A stretch of 64,000 nucleotides of DNA from Parvularculaceae bacterium. GTDB lineage: Bacteria; Pseudomonadota; Alphaproteobacteria; Caulobacterales; Parvularculaceae. Positions 47,276-57,049 of this stretch are shown one piece after another. A program made the position numbers and the translations under genes. Every line of letters begins with the position of its first letter. The stretch's first letter is position 1. Location: assembly GCA_021776475.1 (NCBI GenBank), contig JAJFFV010000006.1, positions 620,001 through 684,000 of the forward strand, in the 5' to 3' direction. The notes below the pieces were generated by a model, which worked only from the letters and a program-made list of their open reading frames with translations, ran no database searches and was not told the DNA's origin.

Positions 47276-48574
47276 ATGTTAAGGCGTGCCGTGGTTACAG
47301 GCCTGGGACTGGTCACACCTCTAGGGGCGGGTGTGAAGGGAAAAGGCATCGAAGGCGTCTGGCAGAGAATCCTCAACGGGGACTCAGGTGCCAACAAGAT
47401 CGAAAGCTTTGATGTCAGTGATCTGCCATGCAAAATTGCTGCACAGGTACCGCGCGCTAATGGCACCGGAGGTGGGGCAAAAGCCGGTGAACTTGCTTTT
47501 AATCCTGATGACTGGGTCTCGTCGAAAGAACAGCGGCGAATAGACAGCTTCATTATCTTTGGCATGGCGGCAGTTGAAATGGCGCTGCAAGATGCCGGGC
47601 TTGATCAACTTACGGAGGCCGAAAAAGAGCGTGCTGGGGTCATGATCGGCTCTGGTATCGGTGGGCTTGAAACAATTGAACTGACTGCAAATACTTTATA
47701 CGGCAAGGGCCCCCGCAAGGTTTCTCCGTTCTTCATCACCAGTGCTCTGATAAACCTCGTTTCAGGCAACGTATCCATCAAGCACGGGCTCAAAGGGCCT
47801 AATCACTCGGTTGTGACCGCCTGCGCAACCGGGGTGCACGCAATTGGAGATGCCGCACGTCTTGTCTCGCTCGGTGATGCCGACATCATGGTCGCGGGCG
47901 GCACAGAAGCCTCCGTTTGCAGGCTTGGGATCGCCGGTTTCGCCGCATGTAAAGCCTTGACAACAGCGTTCAACGAAGAGCCTGAAAAAGCGTCTCGGCC
48001 ATATGACAAGGATCGGGATGGTTTTTTGATGGGTGAGGGGTCCGGCATTGTGATTATTGAAGAATACGAACGGGCCAGGGCCAGAGGCGCCAATATTTAT
48101 GGTGAAATTATTGGTTACGGTATGTCCGGCGATGCCTACCATATTACTGCACCAGCGGAGGATGGAGATGGCGGCTATCGGGCAATGAAAGCGGCGCTGG
48201 AAAGAGCCGGTTTGGCACCTGGAGATATTGATTACGTCAACGCACATGGAACATCGACCCCGAAGGGTGACGAGATTGAATTACGTGCGGTCGAAAAACT
48301 CTTCGCTGGCGCGACAGATGGGCTGGTTATGTCGTCAACAAAGTCCTGTACTGGCCATCTGTTGGGCGCCGCAGGGGCGATAGAAGCAATCTTCTCCATT
48401 CTTGCTATGCGCGACAACGTGGCGCCGCCGACCATCAATCTCGACAATCCTTCAGTGGAGACCGCAATTAACCTAGCCGCAAACAAGAAGGTCGAGAAAA
48501 ATATTTCAGCTGTCTTGTCCAATTCCTTCGGATTTGGTGGCACCAACGCCTCCATTGTGATGCGTGAGATTTAG
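47276..48574 (+). CDS. fabF: Beta-ketoacyl-ACP synthase II
   Basis: FabF condenses malonyl-ACP with acyl-ACP. The thiolase-fold catalytic triad is C183 in TACATGVHAIG, H324 in AHGTSTPKGD and H361 in SCTGHLLGAAG. The C-terminal NSFGFGGTNAS loop is present. At 432 residues it is a little longer than E. coli FabF because of extra residues near 20-28 and in the GTGGGAKAGE loop (63-72). CAGGAGAG lies before the ATG. mltG starts 27 bases downstream. Confidence 0.97.
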   Translation: MLRRAVVTGLGLVTPLGAGVKGKGIEGVWQRILNGDSGANKIESFDVSDLPCKIAAQVPRANGTGGGAKAGELAFNPDDWVSSKEQRRIDSFIIFGMAAVEMALQDAGLDQLTEAEKERAGVMIGSGIGGLETIELTANTLYGKGPRKVSPFFITSALINLVSGNVSIKHGLKGPNHSVVTACATGVHAIGDAARLVSLGDADIMVAGGTEASVCRLGIAGFAACKALTTAFNEEPEKASRPYDKDRDGFLMGEGSGIVIIEEYERARARGANIYGEIIGYGMSGDAYHITAPAEDGDGGYRAMKAALERAGLAPGDIDYVNAHGTSTPKGDEIELRAVEKLFAGATDGLVMSSTKSCTGHLLGAAGAIEAIFSILAMRDNVAPPTINLDNPSVETAINLAANKKVEKNISAVLSNSFGFGGTNASIVMREI

Positions 48575-48601
48575 CCAGGATATCTTGAGGGCTGAGTTAG
48601 A

Positions 48602-49639
48602 ATGAATACCAGTTTATCAGGTCAAAAATGTAGGCATGAACAGCATGGGGGCATCTTGAAGGCATTTATTTGGGTGATTCTAGTTGTTCTGGCTGCAGGC
48701 GCTATTGGCCTTGGCTTTACAGCATACAAACTAAATCAGGAGATAACAGAGCCGGGTCCGCTAGCTGAAGAAAAAGTAATCCTTGTGAAAACGGGTATGG
48801 GCGTGAATGCCATAGCGAAGCAATTGGAAGAAAGCGGCGTCATTGAATCTGACATGCTATTTAAGGTCGCGGTGCGATTGCGCGGCGTGCAAACAGACTT
48901 GCAGGCTGGCGAATATCTTATTCCAGAAAATGCCAGCGTAAATGACATCATTGATATATTGCTTGAGGGAAAGCCCTTTCTTCACAACATCACATTCCCC
49001 GAAGGATTAACGACAAAGCAAATTCATACGGTGATCGCATCGAACAATGTGCTTGATGGAGAAATTACTATCGAAAGCGGAGAAGGAGAGCTGCTTCCAG
49101 AAACATATTCTTTTGTTCGTGGTGACCAACGTGACGACTTAATCAAGCGTATGCAGCGAGCCCAGGATGCCGTTATCGGTGAACTTTGGGAACGCCGTTC
49201 TGAAAATCTGCCGATCAATACTATTGATGAAGCGATTGTACTTGCTTCGATTGTTGAAAAGGAAACAGGCGTCGCCAATGAACGCCCTCTGGTAGCGTCC
49301 GTGTTCGTTAACAGGTTACGCAAGGGGATGCGGCTTGAATCAGATCCCACTGTTATCTATGGATTGACTGGAGGAGAACCTCTTGGCCGCGGCATTCGCG
49401 TCAGTGAGCTGAAGAAAGAAACACCCTATAATACATATATTATTAGAGGGCTTCCACCGACACCAATTGCTAATCCGGGACGCGACTCCATCGATGCCGT
49501 GTTGAATCCAGCTGACACTGATTATATTTTCTTCGTGGCAGACGGGTCCGGTGGGCACGCCTTCGCGAATACCTTGAGCCAGCACAATGCAAACGTGAGA
49601 AAATGGCGCGAAATCGAACGCCAAAGGAACGGTGGCTAA
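48602..49639 (+). CDS. mltG: Endolytic murein transglycosylase MltG
   Basis: MltG cleaves nascent glycan strands and ends their elongation. One membrane segment (about 20-40, FIWVILVVLAAGAIGLGF) anchors it in the inner membrane, followed by a LysM-like domain and the YceG catalytic domain. The catalytic glutamate is E219 in LASIVEKETGVANERP. The later signatures LESDPTVIYGL and YNTYIIRGLPPTPIANPG are present. A start at a TTG near 48656 would trim the cytoplasmic tail to a few residues and is possible. yicC overlaps its end by eight bases. Confidence 0.95.
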   Translation: MNTSLSGQKCRHEQHGGILKAFIWVILVVLAAGAIGLGFTAYKLNQEITEPGPLAEEKVILVKTGMGVNAIAKQLEESGVIESDMLFKVAVRLRGVQTDLQAGEYLIPENASVNDIIDILLEGKPFLHNITFPEGLTTKQIHTVIASNNVLDGEITIESGEGELLPETYSFVRGDQRDDLIKRMQRAQDAVIGELWERRSENLPINTIDEAIVLASIVEKETGVANERPLVASVFVNRLRKGMRLESDPTVIYGLTGGEPLGRGIRVSELKKETPYNTYIIRGLPPTPIANPGRDSIDAVLNPADTDYIFFVADGSGGHAFANTLSQHNANVRKWREIERQRNGG

Positions 49640-50552
49640 CTTGCCGGACAATCCAAAACGGTTCCTCCAAAGCATGACAGGGTTTGCGCGTGCGGAGGGC
49701 GAGCATGAGACCGAAAGAGGGTCATATCGTTGGATTTGGGAAATTCGTAGTCTGAACAGCAAGGGCCTTGATTTCAAGTGCCGGTTGCCGTCGTGGCTCG
49801 ATAATCTCGAGGCGGATGTCAGGAAACTCACAACAGCGCAATTTTCACGTGGCTCCATCAACGTCGGATTACAGATACGTTCCGACGCTGACGAAAGCCG
49901 TGTTCAACTAAACGAAGAGGTTCTCTCGCAAATCATTGCCGCAGCAAAAGTTGTAGAAACAAAACTGACATGTGCACCCCCGACTGTTGATGGGATCCTT
50001 GGGTTGCGCGGCGTTCTTAGTCTGGAAGAAATAGAGGAGGCACCTGAATCGAGGAAGACGCTTGTAAAAGTTATTTTGAGTAACTTCGCTGAAGCTCTCA
50101 ACACTTTGATCGTCTCCCGTCAAAGTGAGGGTGAAAAAATCCAAAGCGTCATTTTGCAGCAAGTTGCAGATATCGAAACGCTTGTTGGTGACGCGAGGAC
50201 AACCGCCGAAACAGTTCCCAGAGCAATCCAGGCACGCCTTGAAGCACAACTTAAAGACTTGTTGAAAGACGATTTTCCAACCGAACGAATAGCACAAGAA
50301 ACCGCATTGCTGGCCGTAAAATCTGATGTTCGTGAGGAGTTGGACCGTCTGGACGCTCATATTTCAGCAGCAAAAACCTTGTTGGTAGAGGGTGTTGCGA
50401 TAGGTCGTCGTTTTGACTTTCTGATGCAGGAGTATAACCGCGAAGCAAACACTTTGTGCTCCAAGGCGCAAACAATCGAGCTAAAAAAAATTGGCCTTGA
50501 TCTCAAAGCGGTCATCGACCAATTGCGCGAACAGATACAAAATATTGAGTAA
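49632..50552 (+). CDS. yicC: YicC family endoribonuclease-type protein
   Basis: YicC proteins are conserved bacterial proteins reported to act as endoribonucleases. The start is GTG inside the mltG end. It has the family opening SMTGFARAE, the strand IWEIRSLNSKGLDFKCRLP, and the C-terminal domain (DUF1732) with EELDRLDAHI, GRRFDFLMQEYNREANTLCSK (split at residue 20) and GLDLKAVIDQLREQIQNIE. The 306 residues are normal. gmk starts two bases after its stop, the usual yicC-gmk pairing. Confidence 0.94.
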   Translation: MANLPDNPKRFLQSMTGFARAEGEHETERGSYRWIWEIRSLNSKGLDFKCRLPSWLDNLEADVRKLTTAQFSRGSINVGLQIRSDADESRVQLNEEVLSQIIAAAKVVETKLTCAPPTVDGILGLRGVLSLEEIEEAPESRKTLVKVILSNFAEALNTLIVSRQSEGEKIQSVILQQVADIETLVGDARTTAETVPRAIQARLEAQLKDLLKDDFPTERIAQETALLAVKSDVREELDRLDAHISAAKTLLVEGVAIGRRFDFLMQEYNREANTLCSKAQTIELKKIGLDLKAVIDQLREQIQNIE

Positions 50553-50553
50553 T

Positions 50554-51201
50554 ATGTCTTTTGTAACCGTCAATAAGATCCAACGCCGAGGACTTCTGTT
50601 TGTGGTCTCAAGTCCATCTGGGGCAGGTAAGACAACTTTGTGCAATCGCCTGCTCAAAACTGATAAGGATCTGAGACTGTCGATTTCCGCCACCACCAGA
50701 CCTCGCCGCCCGGGAGAAGTGCACGGAGAAGACTACTATTTCGTTTCAGAGGACGAATTTTTCCGTATGCGGGATAACAATGAATTTCTTGAGTCTGCTG
50801 AAGTTTTTGATCATTGTTATGGGACGCCGCGGGAACCAGTCGAGAAGGCTCTCGCCGTCGGCAAAGACATTCTTTTCGACATCGATTGGCAGGGGGCCCA
50901 ACAACTGGGAGAAACTGTTCCGACCGACCTTGTTAAAGTATTTATTTTGCCACCATCGCGCGCGGAACTGGAGTCTCGGCTGAAGAAGCGTGCGCGTGAT
51001 CCAGACGACGTGGTCGCGTTACGCATGGCCAAGGCCGAAAGTGAAATTTCACATTGGGCCGAGTACGATTATGCTGTAGTCAACTACAACCTTGATGAAG
51101 CTGAGCAATTGATGCGCTGCATACTAGTCGCGGAGCGACTGAAGCGCACAAGGCAAACTGGGTTGAGTGACGCAGTCAGCAATATTATATCGCACAACTA
51201 G
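50554..51201 (+). CDS. gmk: Guanylate kinase
   Basis: Gmk phosphorylates GMP to GDP. I start at MSFVTVNKIQ just after the yicC stop; a longer frame only reads through yicC. The P-loop is SSPSGAGKTT, and the GMP-binding segment SATTRPRRPGEVHGEDYYF follows. DIDWQGAQQL and the lid with SRLKKRARDPDDVV are present. The 215 residues match the family. Its stop overlaps the convergent rsmA stop by four bases. Confidence 0.97.
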   Translation: MSFVTVNKIQRRGLLFVVSSPSGAGKTTLCNRLLKTDKDLRLSISATTRPRRPGEVHGEDYYFVSEDEFFRMRDNNEFLESAEVFDHCYGTPREPVEKALAVGKDILFDIDWQGAQQLGETVPTDLVKVFILPPSRAELESRLKKRARDPDDVVALRMAKAESEISHWAEYDYAVVNYNLDEAEQLMRCILVAERLKRTRQTGLSDAVSNIISHN

Positions 51202-52037
51202 CGTGCTAATAGATTAGCCAGGCAAATAAACCCATCGACAGAAACCTGCTCTGCACGCAGAGTCGGATCCAGGCGCGCTTTTGTCAGGGTTGGTTCAGTT
51301 TCGTCCCCGAATAGCGGCTTCAAGGATGCACGCAGCATTTTTCGTCTTTGAGAGAAGGCTGAAGCTGTCACGCGTTCCAGCGATGCGATTTCGAAATCGA
51401 GGTTATCTTTGGGCAAGATCTGCAAAACTGTGGAATCTACTTTTGGTGGAGGAGTAAATGCGCGAGCGGGCAAGTCGAACCCTTTGCGTGGATTCGCAAT
51501 CGCCTGCGTAATAACAGAAAGCCGTCCATAGGTCTTGTTGCCGTGGGGTGCGAGGATTCGCTCGGCAACCTCTTTTTGAAACATCAGTGTTAACCCGGAC
51601 CACCAGCGAGGGGAAGCTTTCAACCATTTTATCAACAACTCTGTAGAGATATTATACGGCAGGTTGGACGTTACTTTTATCGGATGCGCGATATCGAGTT
51701 GTTGCAACAGCACCGGCTCGTCGGTTCTAAGAGCATCTTCGTCGAGTAGAATTAGCTTGCCAGGATATGCAGCAGCAAGGGGTCCCAGTGCCTCAATACA
51801 CCTTGTATCTCGTTCAATGGCAATGACCTGGGCACCAGGTTCAAGGAGCGCCCGTGTTAGTCCACCGGGACCTGGTCCGATTTCGATGACAACGTCACTG
51901 GCATTTATCTCGCTGAGACGCGCTATTTTGCGCGTGATGTTAAGATCGAGGAGAAAGTGCTGACCGAGAGATTTTCGTGCATTGAGGCCAAACTCATCGA
52001 TCACCTCGCGCAACGGGGGAAATGGGGATGTGCTCAC
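51198..52037 (-). CDS. rsmA: 16S rRNA dimethyladenosine transferase
   Basis: RsmA (KsgA) dimethylates two adjacent adenines near the 3' end of 16S rRNA. The SAM site is IEIGPGPGGLT, the catalytic motif is NLPYNIS, and LGQHFLLD opens the domain. The C-terminal domain has FTPPPKVDST and FSQRRKMLR. The 279 residues are normal. The start is GTG overlapping the pdxA stop (GTGA), so rsmA is translated after pdxA, the conserved pdxA-rsmA order. Confidence 0.97.
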   Translation of the reverse strand: MSTSPFPPLREVIDEFGLNARKSLGQHFLLDLNITRKIARLSEINASDVVIEIGPGPGGLTRALLEPGAQVIAIERDTRCIEALGPLAAAYPGKLILLDEDALRTDEPVLLQQLDIAHPIKVTSNLPYNISTELLIKWLKASPRWWSGLTLMFQKEVAERILAPHGNKTYGRLSVITQAIANPRKGFDLPARAFTPPPKVDSTVLQILPKDNLDFEIASLERVTASAFSQRRKMLRASLKPLFGDETEPTLTKARLDPTLRAEQVSVDGFICLANLLAR

Positions 52038-53131
52038 TGACCGTGATTCTCATTTTGCCGGGCGTCGAAAGCTCGTCGACGGCCAAAAATAGTGTTTGCC
52101 AGTATGATTGCTTGAACCAAGCTGTCTGGCCGCGCAATGCCTTTGCCTGCAATATCAAACCCCGTGCCGTGATCTGGTGACGTGCGGACTATAGGCAAGC
52201 CCAAAGTCACATTGACAGCAGAGTGAAAAGCGATTGTTTTTATCGGAATGAGCCCTTGGTCATGATACATAGTTATTGCAGCGTGATACCGACCGCGCGC
52301 CTCTGCGTGAAACATCGTGTCGGCAGGAATTGGGCCCAATGCTTTGATGCCCTTTTTTTGCAGCATGGCGATCGCTGGCGCGATAACATCTTGATCTTCC
52401 GAGCCAATTTCACCACCTTCACCAGCGTGTGGATTTAACCCACAAACCGCGAGAACAGGTTCCTGAACACCGAAGTCTCGGACCAGCGACTGTGCTACAA
52501 CGGTTGCCACGTTGACGATCGTTTCACTGTTCAAAGTTGCCGCTATTTCAGAGACAGGAATATGCACTGTCACCGGCGATACACGCAGTTCCTGGCTAGC
52601 GAGCAGCATTACGGGTCCTCGAGCCATTCCTTTGGGCATTTCTTTCGTTTGTGTGAGACTTCCCAAAAATTCCGTATGCCCTTTAAAGGGAAACCCAGAC
52701 GAGATTAAGGTGTGTTTGTGGATCGGGTTGGTTACGATTCCCGCTATCTTACCCCTCAACGCCAGTCTCGTTGCTTGTTCGATCGATGCAAGAACTACCT
52801 TAGCGGTTTTTTTTTGTGGCGCTCCAGGGTGGGATTCAACTGGTGGTGCCTCACCAAGAAGATACACAGGAAGAACTGGCAACCCTTTGGAAAAAGCGGC
52901 AGGTGCATCACCCGGGTCCGATATAGTTGTTACAGGGATATCTGCTTTCAAATCGCGGACAACCCGTTCCACGTGAACCGGATCATCAATCAAAAAGAAT
53001 CCGGGATCGCCATCGCGAAACCGCTCAAGAAAAAAGCGATATGCTTTTAGTGTTATTTCGCTGCCTATTCCAGCCGGCTCGCCCATTGTAAGGGCGATTG
53101 GGAGGGAAGGGTCAGTATCCGTTGGCGACAC
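52034..53131 (-). CDS. pdxA: 4-hydroxythreonine-4-phosphate dehydrogenase
   Basis: PdxA oxidises 4-phosphohydroxy-L-threonine for pyridoxal phosphate synthesis. Conserved strings are MGEPAGIGSEI, TNPIHKHTL, FPFKGHTEFLG, GLNPHAGEGGEIG, PADTMFH with the metal-binding His, and MYHDQGLIPIK. The 365 residues include an insert near 55-95 (the proline-rich AFSKGLPVLPVYLL region). The start is GTG, 15 bases after the surA stop. The surA-pdxA-rsmA order is classic. Confidence 0.96.
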   Translation of the reverse strand: MSPTDTDPSLPIALTMGEPAGIGSEITLKAYRFFLERFRDGDPGFFLIDDPVHVERVVRDLKADIPVTTISDPGDAPAAFSKGLPVLPVYLLGEAPPVESHPGAPQKKTAKVVLASIEQATRLALRGKIAGIVTNPIHKHTLISSGFPFKGHTEFLGSLTQTKEMPKGMARGPVMLLASQELRVSPVTVHIPVSEIAATLNSETIVNVATVVAQSLVRDFGVQEPVLAVCGLNPHAGEGGEIGSEDQDVIAPAIAMLQKKGIKALGPIPADTMFHAEARGRYHAAITMYHDQGLIPIKTIAFHSAVNVTLGLPIVRTSPDHGTGFDIAGKGIARPDSLVQAIILANTIFGRRRAFDARQNENHGQ

Positions 53132-53146
53132 TATTTGTGATATAAC

Positions 53147-54442
53147 CTAGCTATTGTCGCTGTTATCCGGCGTTTCGGTTAACCGAACATCCACCGCGGA
53201 GTCCCGTTTGATGTCACGCAGGTAGCGTCTGGCCAGAAGTTCTAATTCATCAGCAAACAGTTTATCTTCGATGGCCGTGCGCGGTGGCAGACCGAGCCCT
53301 TCGTCTTTGTCACAAAGAAGAAGGGCATGATAGCCATTGGTAGTTTGGATCACGTCAGATACTTCACCGCGTTCCAATCGGTCAATTTCCGCGTGAAAAG
53401 ATGGCGCGATGGCGTCGATCGGCAGCGGAGGGAGCAGAGTAACGCCAATACCCGGGCCCAAATCGATACTTAATTCGTCACCTTGGCAGACATTTGTTTG
53501 CTTCAATTTTGCAAAAGCCTCGCGCGCAGTTTGTTCACCTGTACTGAGAGATGTTCCGACATAAGCGACTTCGTAAGCTTTCCTTCCGGCAACCGTTGGC
53601 GCCCGTTTTTTTCGTACCGCCATAATGTACATCATGCCGTCATGCGGCGTTGGTACCGACACGCTACCCTCATTGAGCTTTTCGACGACGGAAGATAATT
53701 CAGGATCAAGCTCACCCAAAGTAGTCCAACCGCGATCTCCGCCGTTTGCGGCGGAGGTGCAATAAGAAAATTGTCGCGCCAGCGCATCAAATGGGACGCC
53801 GTTTCGCATCTGATCAATCATCTGAAGGCCCGCATTGTATATTTCGCGCGCGCCTTCTTCATCTTCAACGGGAAGACAAATCTCAGAGATCAAGTATTGT
53901 TCTTTGCCGGAGTCGCTCCGTAGCCTGTCCATGATCACATCGATTTGATCATCGGTTACCCGCACCCGATTACGATAACGTGCGGCGACGAGTCGTTGCC
54001 AGACAAGGCGCGCTTCGATTTGGTCGCGTAGTGTATCAGGCGCAATCTGCTGCGACAGTAGCTGTTGTTCAAGTTGAGGAACGGTTACTTTCACTGAAGC
54101 TGCAATTTGCGCGATTTCGCTCTCAACTTCACTTGGGTCAACTTCAAACTCGAGACGCTGCGCTTCTTGAAGCTTGAGTCTTTCCTCAACAAGATCTTGA
54201 AGCGCTCTCCGCTGCAATTGAGGATATGCAGATTCAGGAATGCGTCCGCCCGATGTTAGCAGCATCAAGCGCATGCGCTGGCTGACATCAAATGTCGAAA
54301 TCATTTCTTCGTTCACAGTCGCAGCTACCGCTTCTGACACCTGAACCTGCTGCGCCGTTGCAGGCGATGCGATAACAACTGCGGCCAAAGCTATGCTAAG
54401 AACCAATTCGTGAATAGATTTGCTCGTCTTTTGCTTGATCAC
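53147..54442 (-). CDS. surA: SurA-like periplasmic peptidyl-prolyl isomerase
   Basis: SurA is a periplasmic chaperone for outer-membrane proteins such as LptD. The signal peptide ends near SPATAQQ. The SurA_N chaperone domain (about 35-165) has the VEERLKLQEAQRLEF helix. One parvulin domain (about 170-275) has YLISEICLPVEDEE and GGDRGWTTLGEL. A second, degenerate parvulin-like part lies after 285. The start is GTG. At 431 residues it matches E. coli SurA. It lies directly downstream of lptD. Confidence 0.92.
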   Translation of the reverse strand: MIKQKTSKSIHELVLSIALAAVVIASPATAQQVQVSEAVAATVNEEMISTFDVSQRMRLMLLTSGGRIPESAYPQLQRRALQDLVEERLKLQEAQRLEFEVDPSEVESEIAQIAASVKVTVPQLEQQLLSQQIAPDTLRDQIEARLVWQRLVAARYRNRVRVTDDQIDVIMDRLRSDSGKEQYLISEICLPVEDEEGAREIYNAGLQMIDQMRNGVPFDALARQFSYCTSAANGGDRGWTTLGELDPELSSVVEKLNEGSVSVPTPHDGMMYIMAVRKKRAPTVAGRKAYEVAYVGTSLSTGEQTAREAFAKLKQTNVCQGDELSIDLGPGIGVTLLPPLPIDAIAPSFHAEIDRLERGEVSDVIQTTNGYHALLLCDKDEGLGLPPRTAIEDKLFADELELLARRYLRDIKRDSAVDVRLTETPDNSDNS

Positions 54443-54598
54443 TGCCTGGTTTCCTGTGAAAAATACGCCACTCGAAGATTGGTGCTGAAAATACCCTATT
54501 AAGCATAATGCGCAAGCTCGTAGCGAGTGAAAAAGCCGTAAAATTTTGCCTATCGCGAAATTCTATTGGTTTGAATCGCATCCGCTAAATAATTGATA

Positions 54599-57049
54599 TT
54601 AATTGCTAAATCCAGTCAGCTCGAGATTGATGGTAAGGGAATCTCCGAACTGAAAGCCATCGCTATTGGTGTTATCGATCCGATACGAAAGCAGAACTTT
54701 GCTGCATTCGTCACGATACCCAAGAGAAACGATCTGCTGCGTGCTTTTATTTGCTGTCAGATCTTCCCGCCAACGACCGCCGACAGTCCAATGATCTGTT
54801 ATCTCGTAGGAAAGCGCCGTGGTTAGGAACTCGTCCGCATCGGTCGCGGTATCGCTTTTTTGTACATTTACGTAGGAAACGTTAGTGCCGAGCTTTCCAA
54901 AGCGCCCGCGAAATGCACTCTCGGCACGTCGAAGTGTCCCGTTTCCTTTGTCAAACCTAAAACTGTTGTCGAAACTGAAATATTTTTGCCACCGCATGTC
55001 CAAAGATCCGACAATGTCGGATTGAGTATCCCCGATGCCAGAATCCACTCCGGAAATAGTGTAAATATTCGTCTTGTCAGATCTAAACTGCTGGCCAAGC
55101 GCACCTTCGACTGCAAATCCATTGTCAAAAACCGCGGTCGCTGAAACGCCAATATTTGCTCTTTGCCCATTTTCCCACAAATCGTACCCAGATGATTTAT
55201 TCCAGTAAAACAGGCTTGTGGTATCAAATTCAAAAAACTGAGAATCTTCGTTCACAATTTCCGGCACCACAAGCAACGAGCCGTCGTTTGCGATGATATC
55301 ATCGTTAAAGTCATTATCGGTACTGACCACAAGTTGGACTTTGGGTTCAATAATAATCGTTGCCCTATCTGTTTGACGCACGAGCGGATAAGACCATTCT
55401 GTTCCGACGGTTGGTAGTATTCTAGTCTTTGTTGAGGCTGACCGCACACCACTTTCAGGAAACCCTTGGAGGCAGGCCTGAAAGTTAGCGTTGGCGCTAT
55501 TTATCAGACCAACGCTTGGAGACAGGAATCGGCTCACCGAATCATTGCAACCTTCGTTACCCTGGTCGAGATCCTGATAATTATAGGCGTCTCCGCGAAC
55601 TTCACCATAAATCTTGAAACGATGTCCGCCAGAGGTCGTGAAAACCCGATCCCATTGTGTCGCAAACACAGCACGAAAACTGTCCAAGCCTTCTCGTCTG
55701 AGAAGCGACAGGAAATTTAATTCGAAATTTGTTTGGCCGCCAATTACCGGCGTATCGGATATTTTTTTGTTTAATCGAATGCGCGGCAGGGCCTGCGCCG
55801 CAAAGTCATTGTCTTCGGCACGCCGCAATGATTGGAATCCTAACACCTCAAACGCAAAAAAGGAATCTTCAGTTCGCCGGTTTAGGTAGATATTGCTTGC
55901 CAGCCGGTCTGGTCGAAATACGCCTGACGGACTGCGCAAGTCTCCTTCTGGCAATACGTTGTATGTTTTTATATAGGCTTTGTCAGAGACGTGATCGACA
56001 TCAAAACCAGCTTGCCAATTCTCTAGAAAATTCTGTTTGGCTTCACCAAAAAAATGGAACCGATGGTTCGGCACGCGAATATTATTGATTCTTTGTTCTA
56101 TGATTTCAGAATCGCGCGCATCGATTATACCAGCCTGAAGCACGGCGTTTGCACGACGGCGGCGTATCCGGTACTCGCCTTGCAACAAAACACCTTGTCT
56201 TTCCATTATCTTGGGCTTGAATGTTGCGTCCTGATAATCGGATATCGCTAAATAGTAAGGCGTTTCCAGATAGAGTCCCTGGCTTGTCGTCGTTCCAAAG
56301 TTTGGGGTCAAAAATCCTGATTGACGCTCTACTGAAGGATCTGGGATTTGCAGATAGGGCGAGTATATAACCGGAACGCCAAGCACTTCAAAAAAAGCGT
56401 TGTTGAAGCGGATAACATTATTGTCTTTGTCCTGTGTGACCTTCAGCGCTCTGACTTGCCAACTTGGTCGTTTTGCGTCTCCGTTCTCGTTGCAGATATC
56501 GCACCCTGTATACATAGCGTTGACGAGTTCGTTTTGTTTATCCCCAGTTTTGATGACAGAGGAGCCGACCAGGCGCGAATTGTCGGCAAGGATCGCTGAG
56601 AAATTTGTTGCTATGCCGTCAGCGAGATCACCCGTCAACTCAACTTCATCGGCAAAGAATGTCTGACCTTCAGTATCCGTGATAGAGACATTGCCGGTTG
56701 CCATCACAATATCGGTCGTTGGGTCGTATACGACTTTGTCCGAGGTCATGAAACGTTCACCGAAATATGCCTTTACGTTCCCTTCTGCAATAACTGGGCT
56801 TTCAGTGGTTTTACGTGTGACGAAATCAGCTTCGAACAGCGCTACGTCATCGGTTTCCTGTTTCAATTGAGCATGAGCGATGGACGAGAATGCAGTTGTG
56901 CCTGCAAGCAATATTGCCACGGCTCTCCTGGATAGTTTGGTACGGATTATTGTCTTTAAAATCATTCCGGCGGTGTAGACCGACTCGTAAAATGCGAGTC
57001 TGGAAAATCTGGCCGCAACCCTGTGAAAAAATCGAAAATACTTATCCAT
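54599..57049 (-). CDS. lptD: LPS-assembly protein LptD
   Basis: LptD is the outer-membrane beta-barrel that, with LptE, inserts LPS in the outer leaflet. The signal region ends at AHAQLKQ. A periplasmic LptA-like jellyroll (about 70-190) has AYFGERFMTSDKVVYDP. The barrel domain starts with SPYLQIPDPSVERQSGFLTP and LETPYYLAISDYQDATFKP, both LptD hallmarks. The 816 residues are normal. The first ATG overlaps lptG by eight bases; a later ATG (56965, MILKTIIRTK) gives a more usual signal peptide and may be the real start. C-D cysteine pairs occur near the CDICNENG loop. Confidence 0.95.
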   Translation of the reverse strand: MDKYFRFFHRVAARFSRLAFYESVYTAGMILKTIIRTKLSRRAVAILLAGTTAFSSIAHAQLKQETDDVALFEADFVTRKTTESPVIAEGNVKAYFGERFMTSDKVVYDPTTDIVMATGNVSITDTEGQTFFADEVELTGDLADGIATNFSAILADNSRLVGSSVIKTGDKQNELVNAMYTGCDICNENGDAKRPSWQVRALKVTQDKDNNVIRFNNAFFEVLGVPVIYSPYLQIPDPSVERQSGFLTPNFGTTTSQGLYLETPYYLAISDYQDATFKPKIMERQGVLLQGEYRIRRRRANAVLQAGIIDARDSEIIEQRINNIRVPNHRFHFFGEAKQNFLENWQAGFDVDHVSDKAYIKTYNVLPEGDLRSPSGVFRPDRLASNIYLNRRTEDSFFAFEVLGFQSLRRAEDNDFAAQALPRIRLNKKISDTPVIGGQTNFELNFLSLLRREGLDSFRAVFATQWDRVFTTSGGHRFKIYGEVRGDAYNYQDLDQGNEGCNDSVSRFLSPSVGLINSANANFQACLQGFPESGVRSASTKTRILPTVGTEWSYPLVRQTDRATIIIEPKVQLVVSTDNDFNDDIIANDGSLLVVPEIVNEDSQFFEFDTTSLFYWNKSSGYDLWENGQRANIGVSATAVFDNGFAVEGALGQQFRSDKTNIYTISGVDSGIGDTQSDIVGSLDMRWQKYFSFDNSFRFDKGNGTLRRAESAFRGRFGKLGTNVSYVNVQKSDTATDADEFLTTALSYEITDHWTVGGRWREDLTANKSTQQIVSLGYRDECSKVLLSYRIDNTNSDGFQFGDSLTINLELTGFSN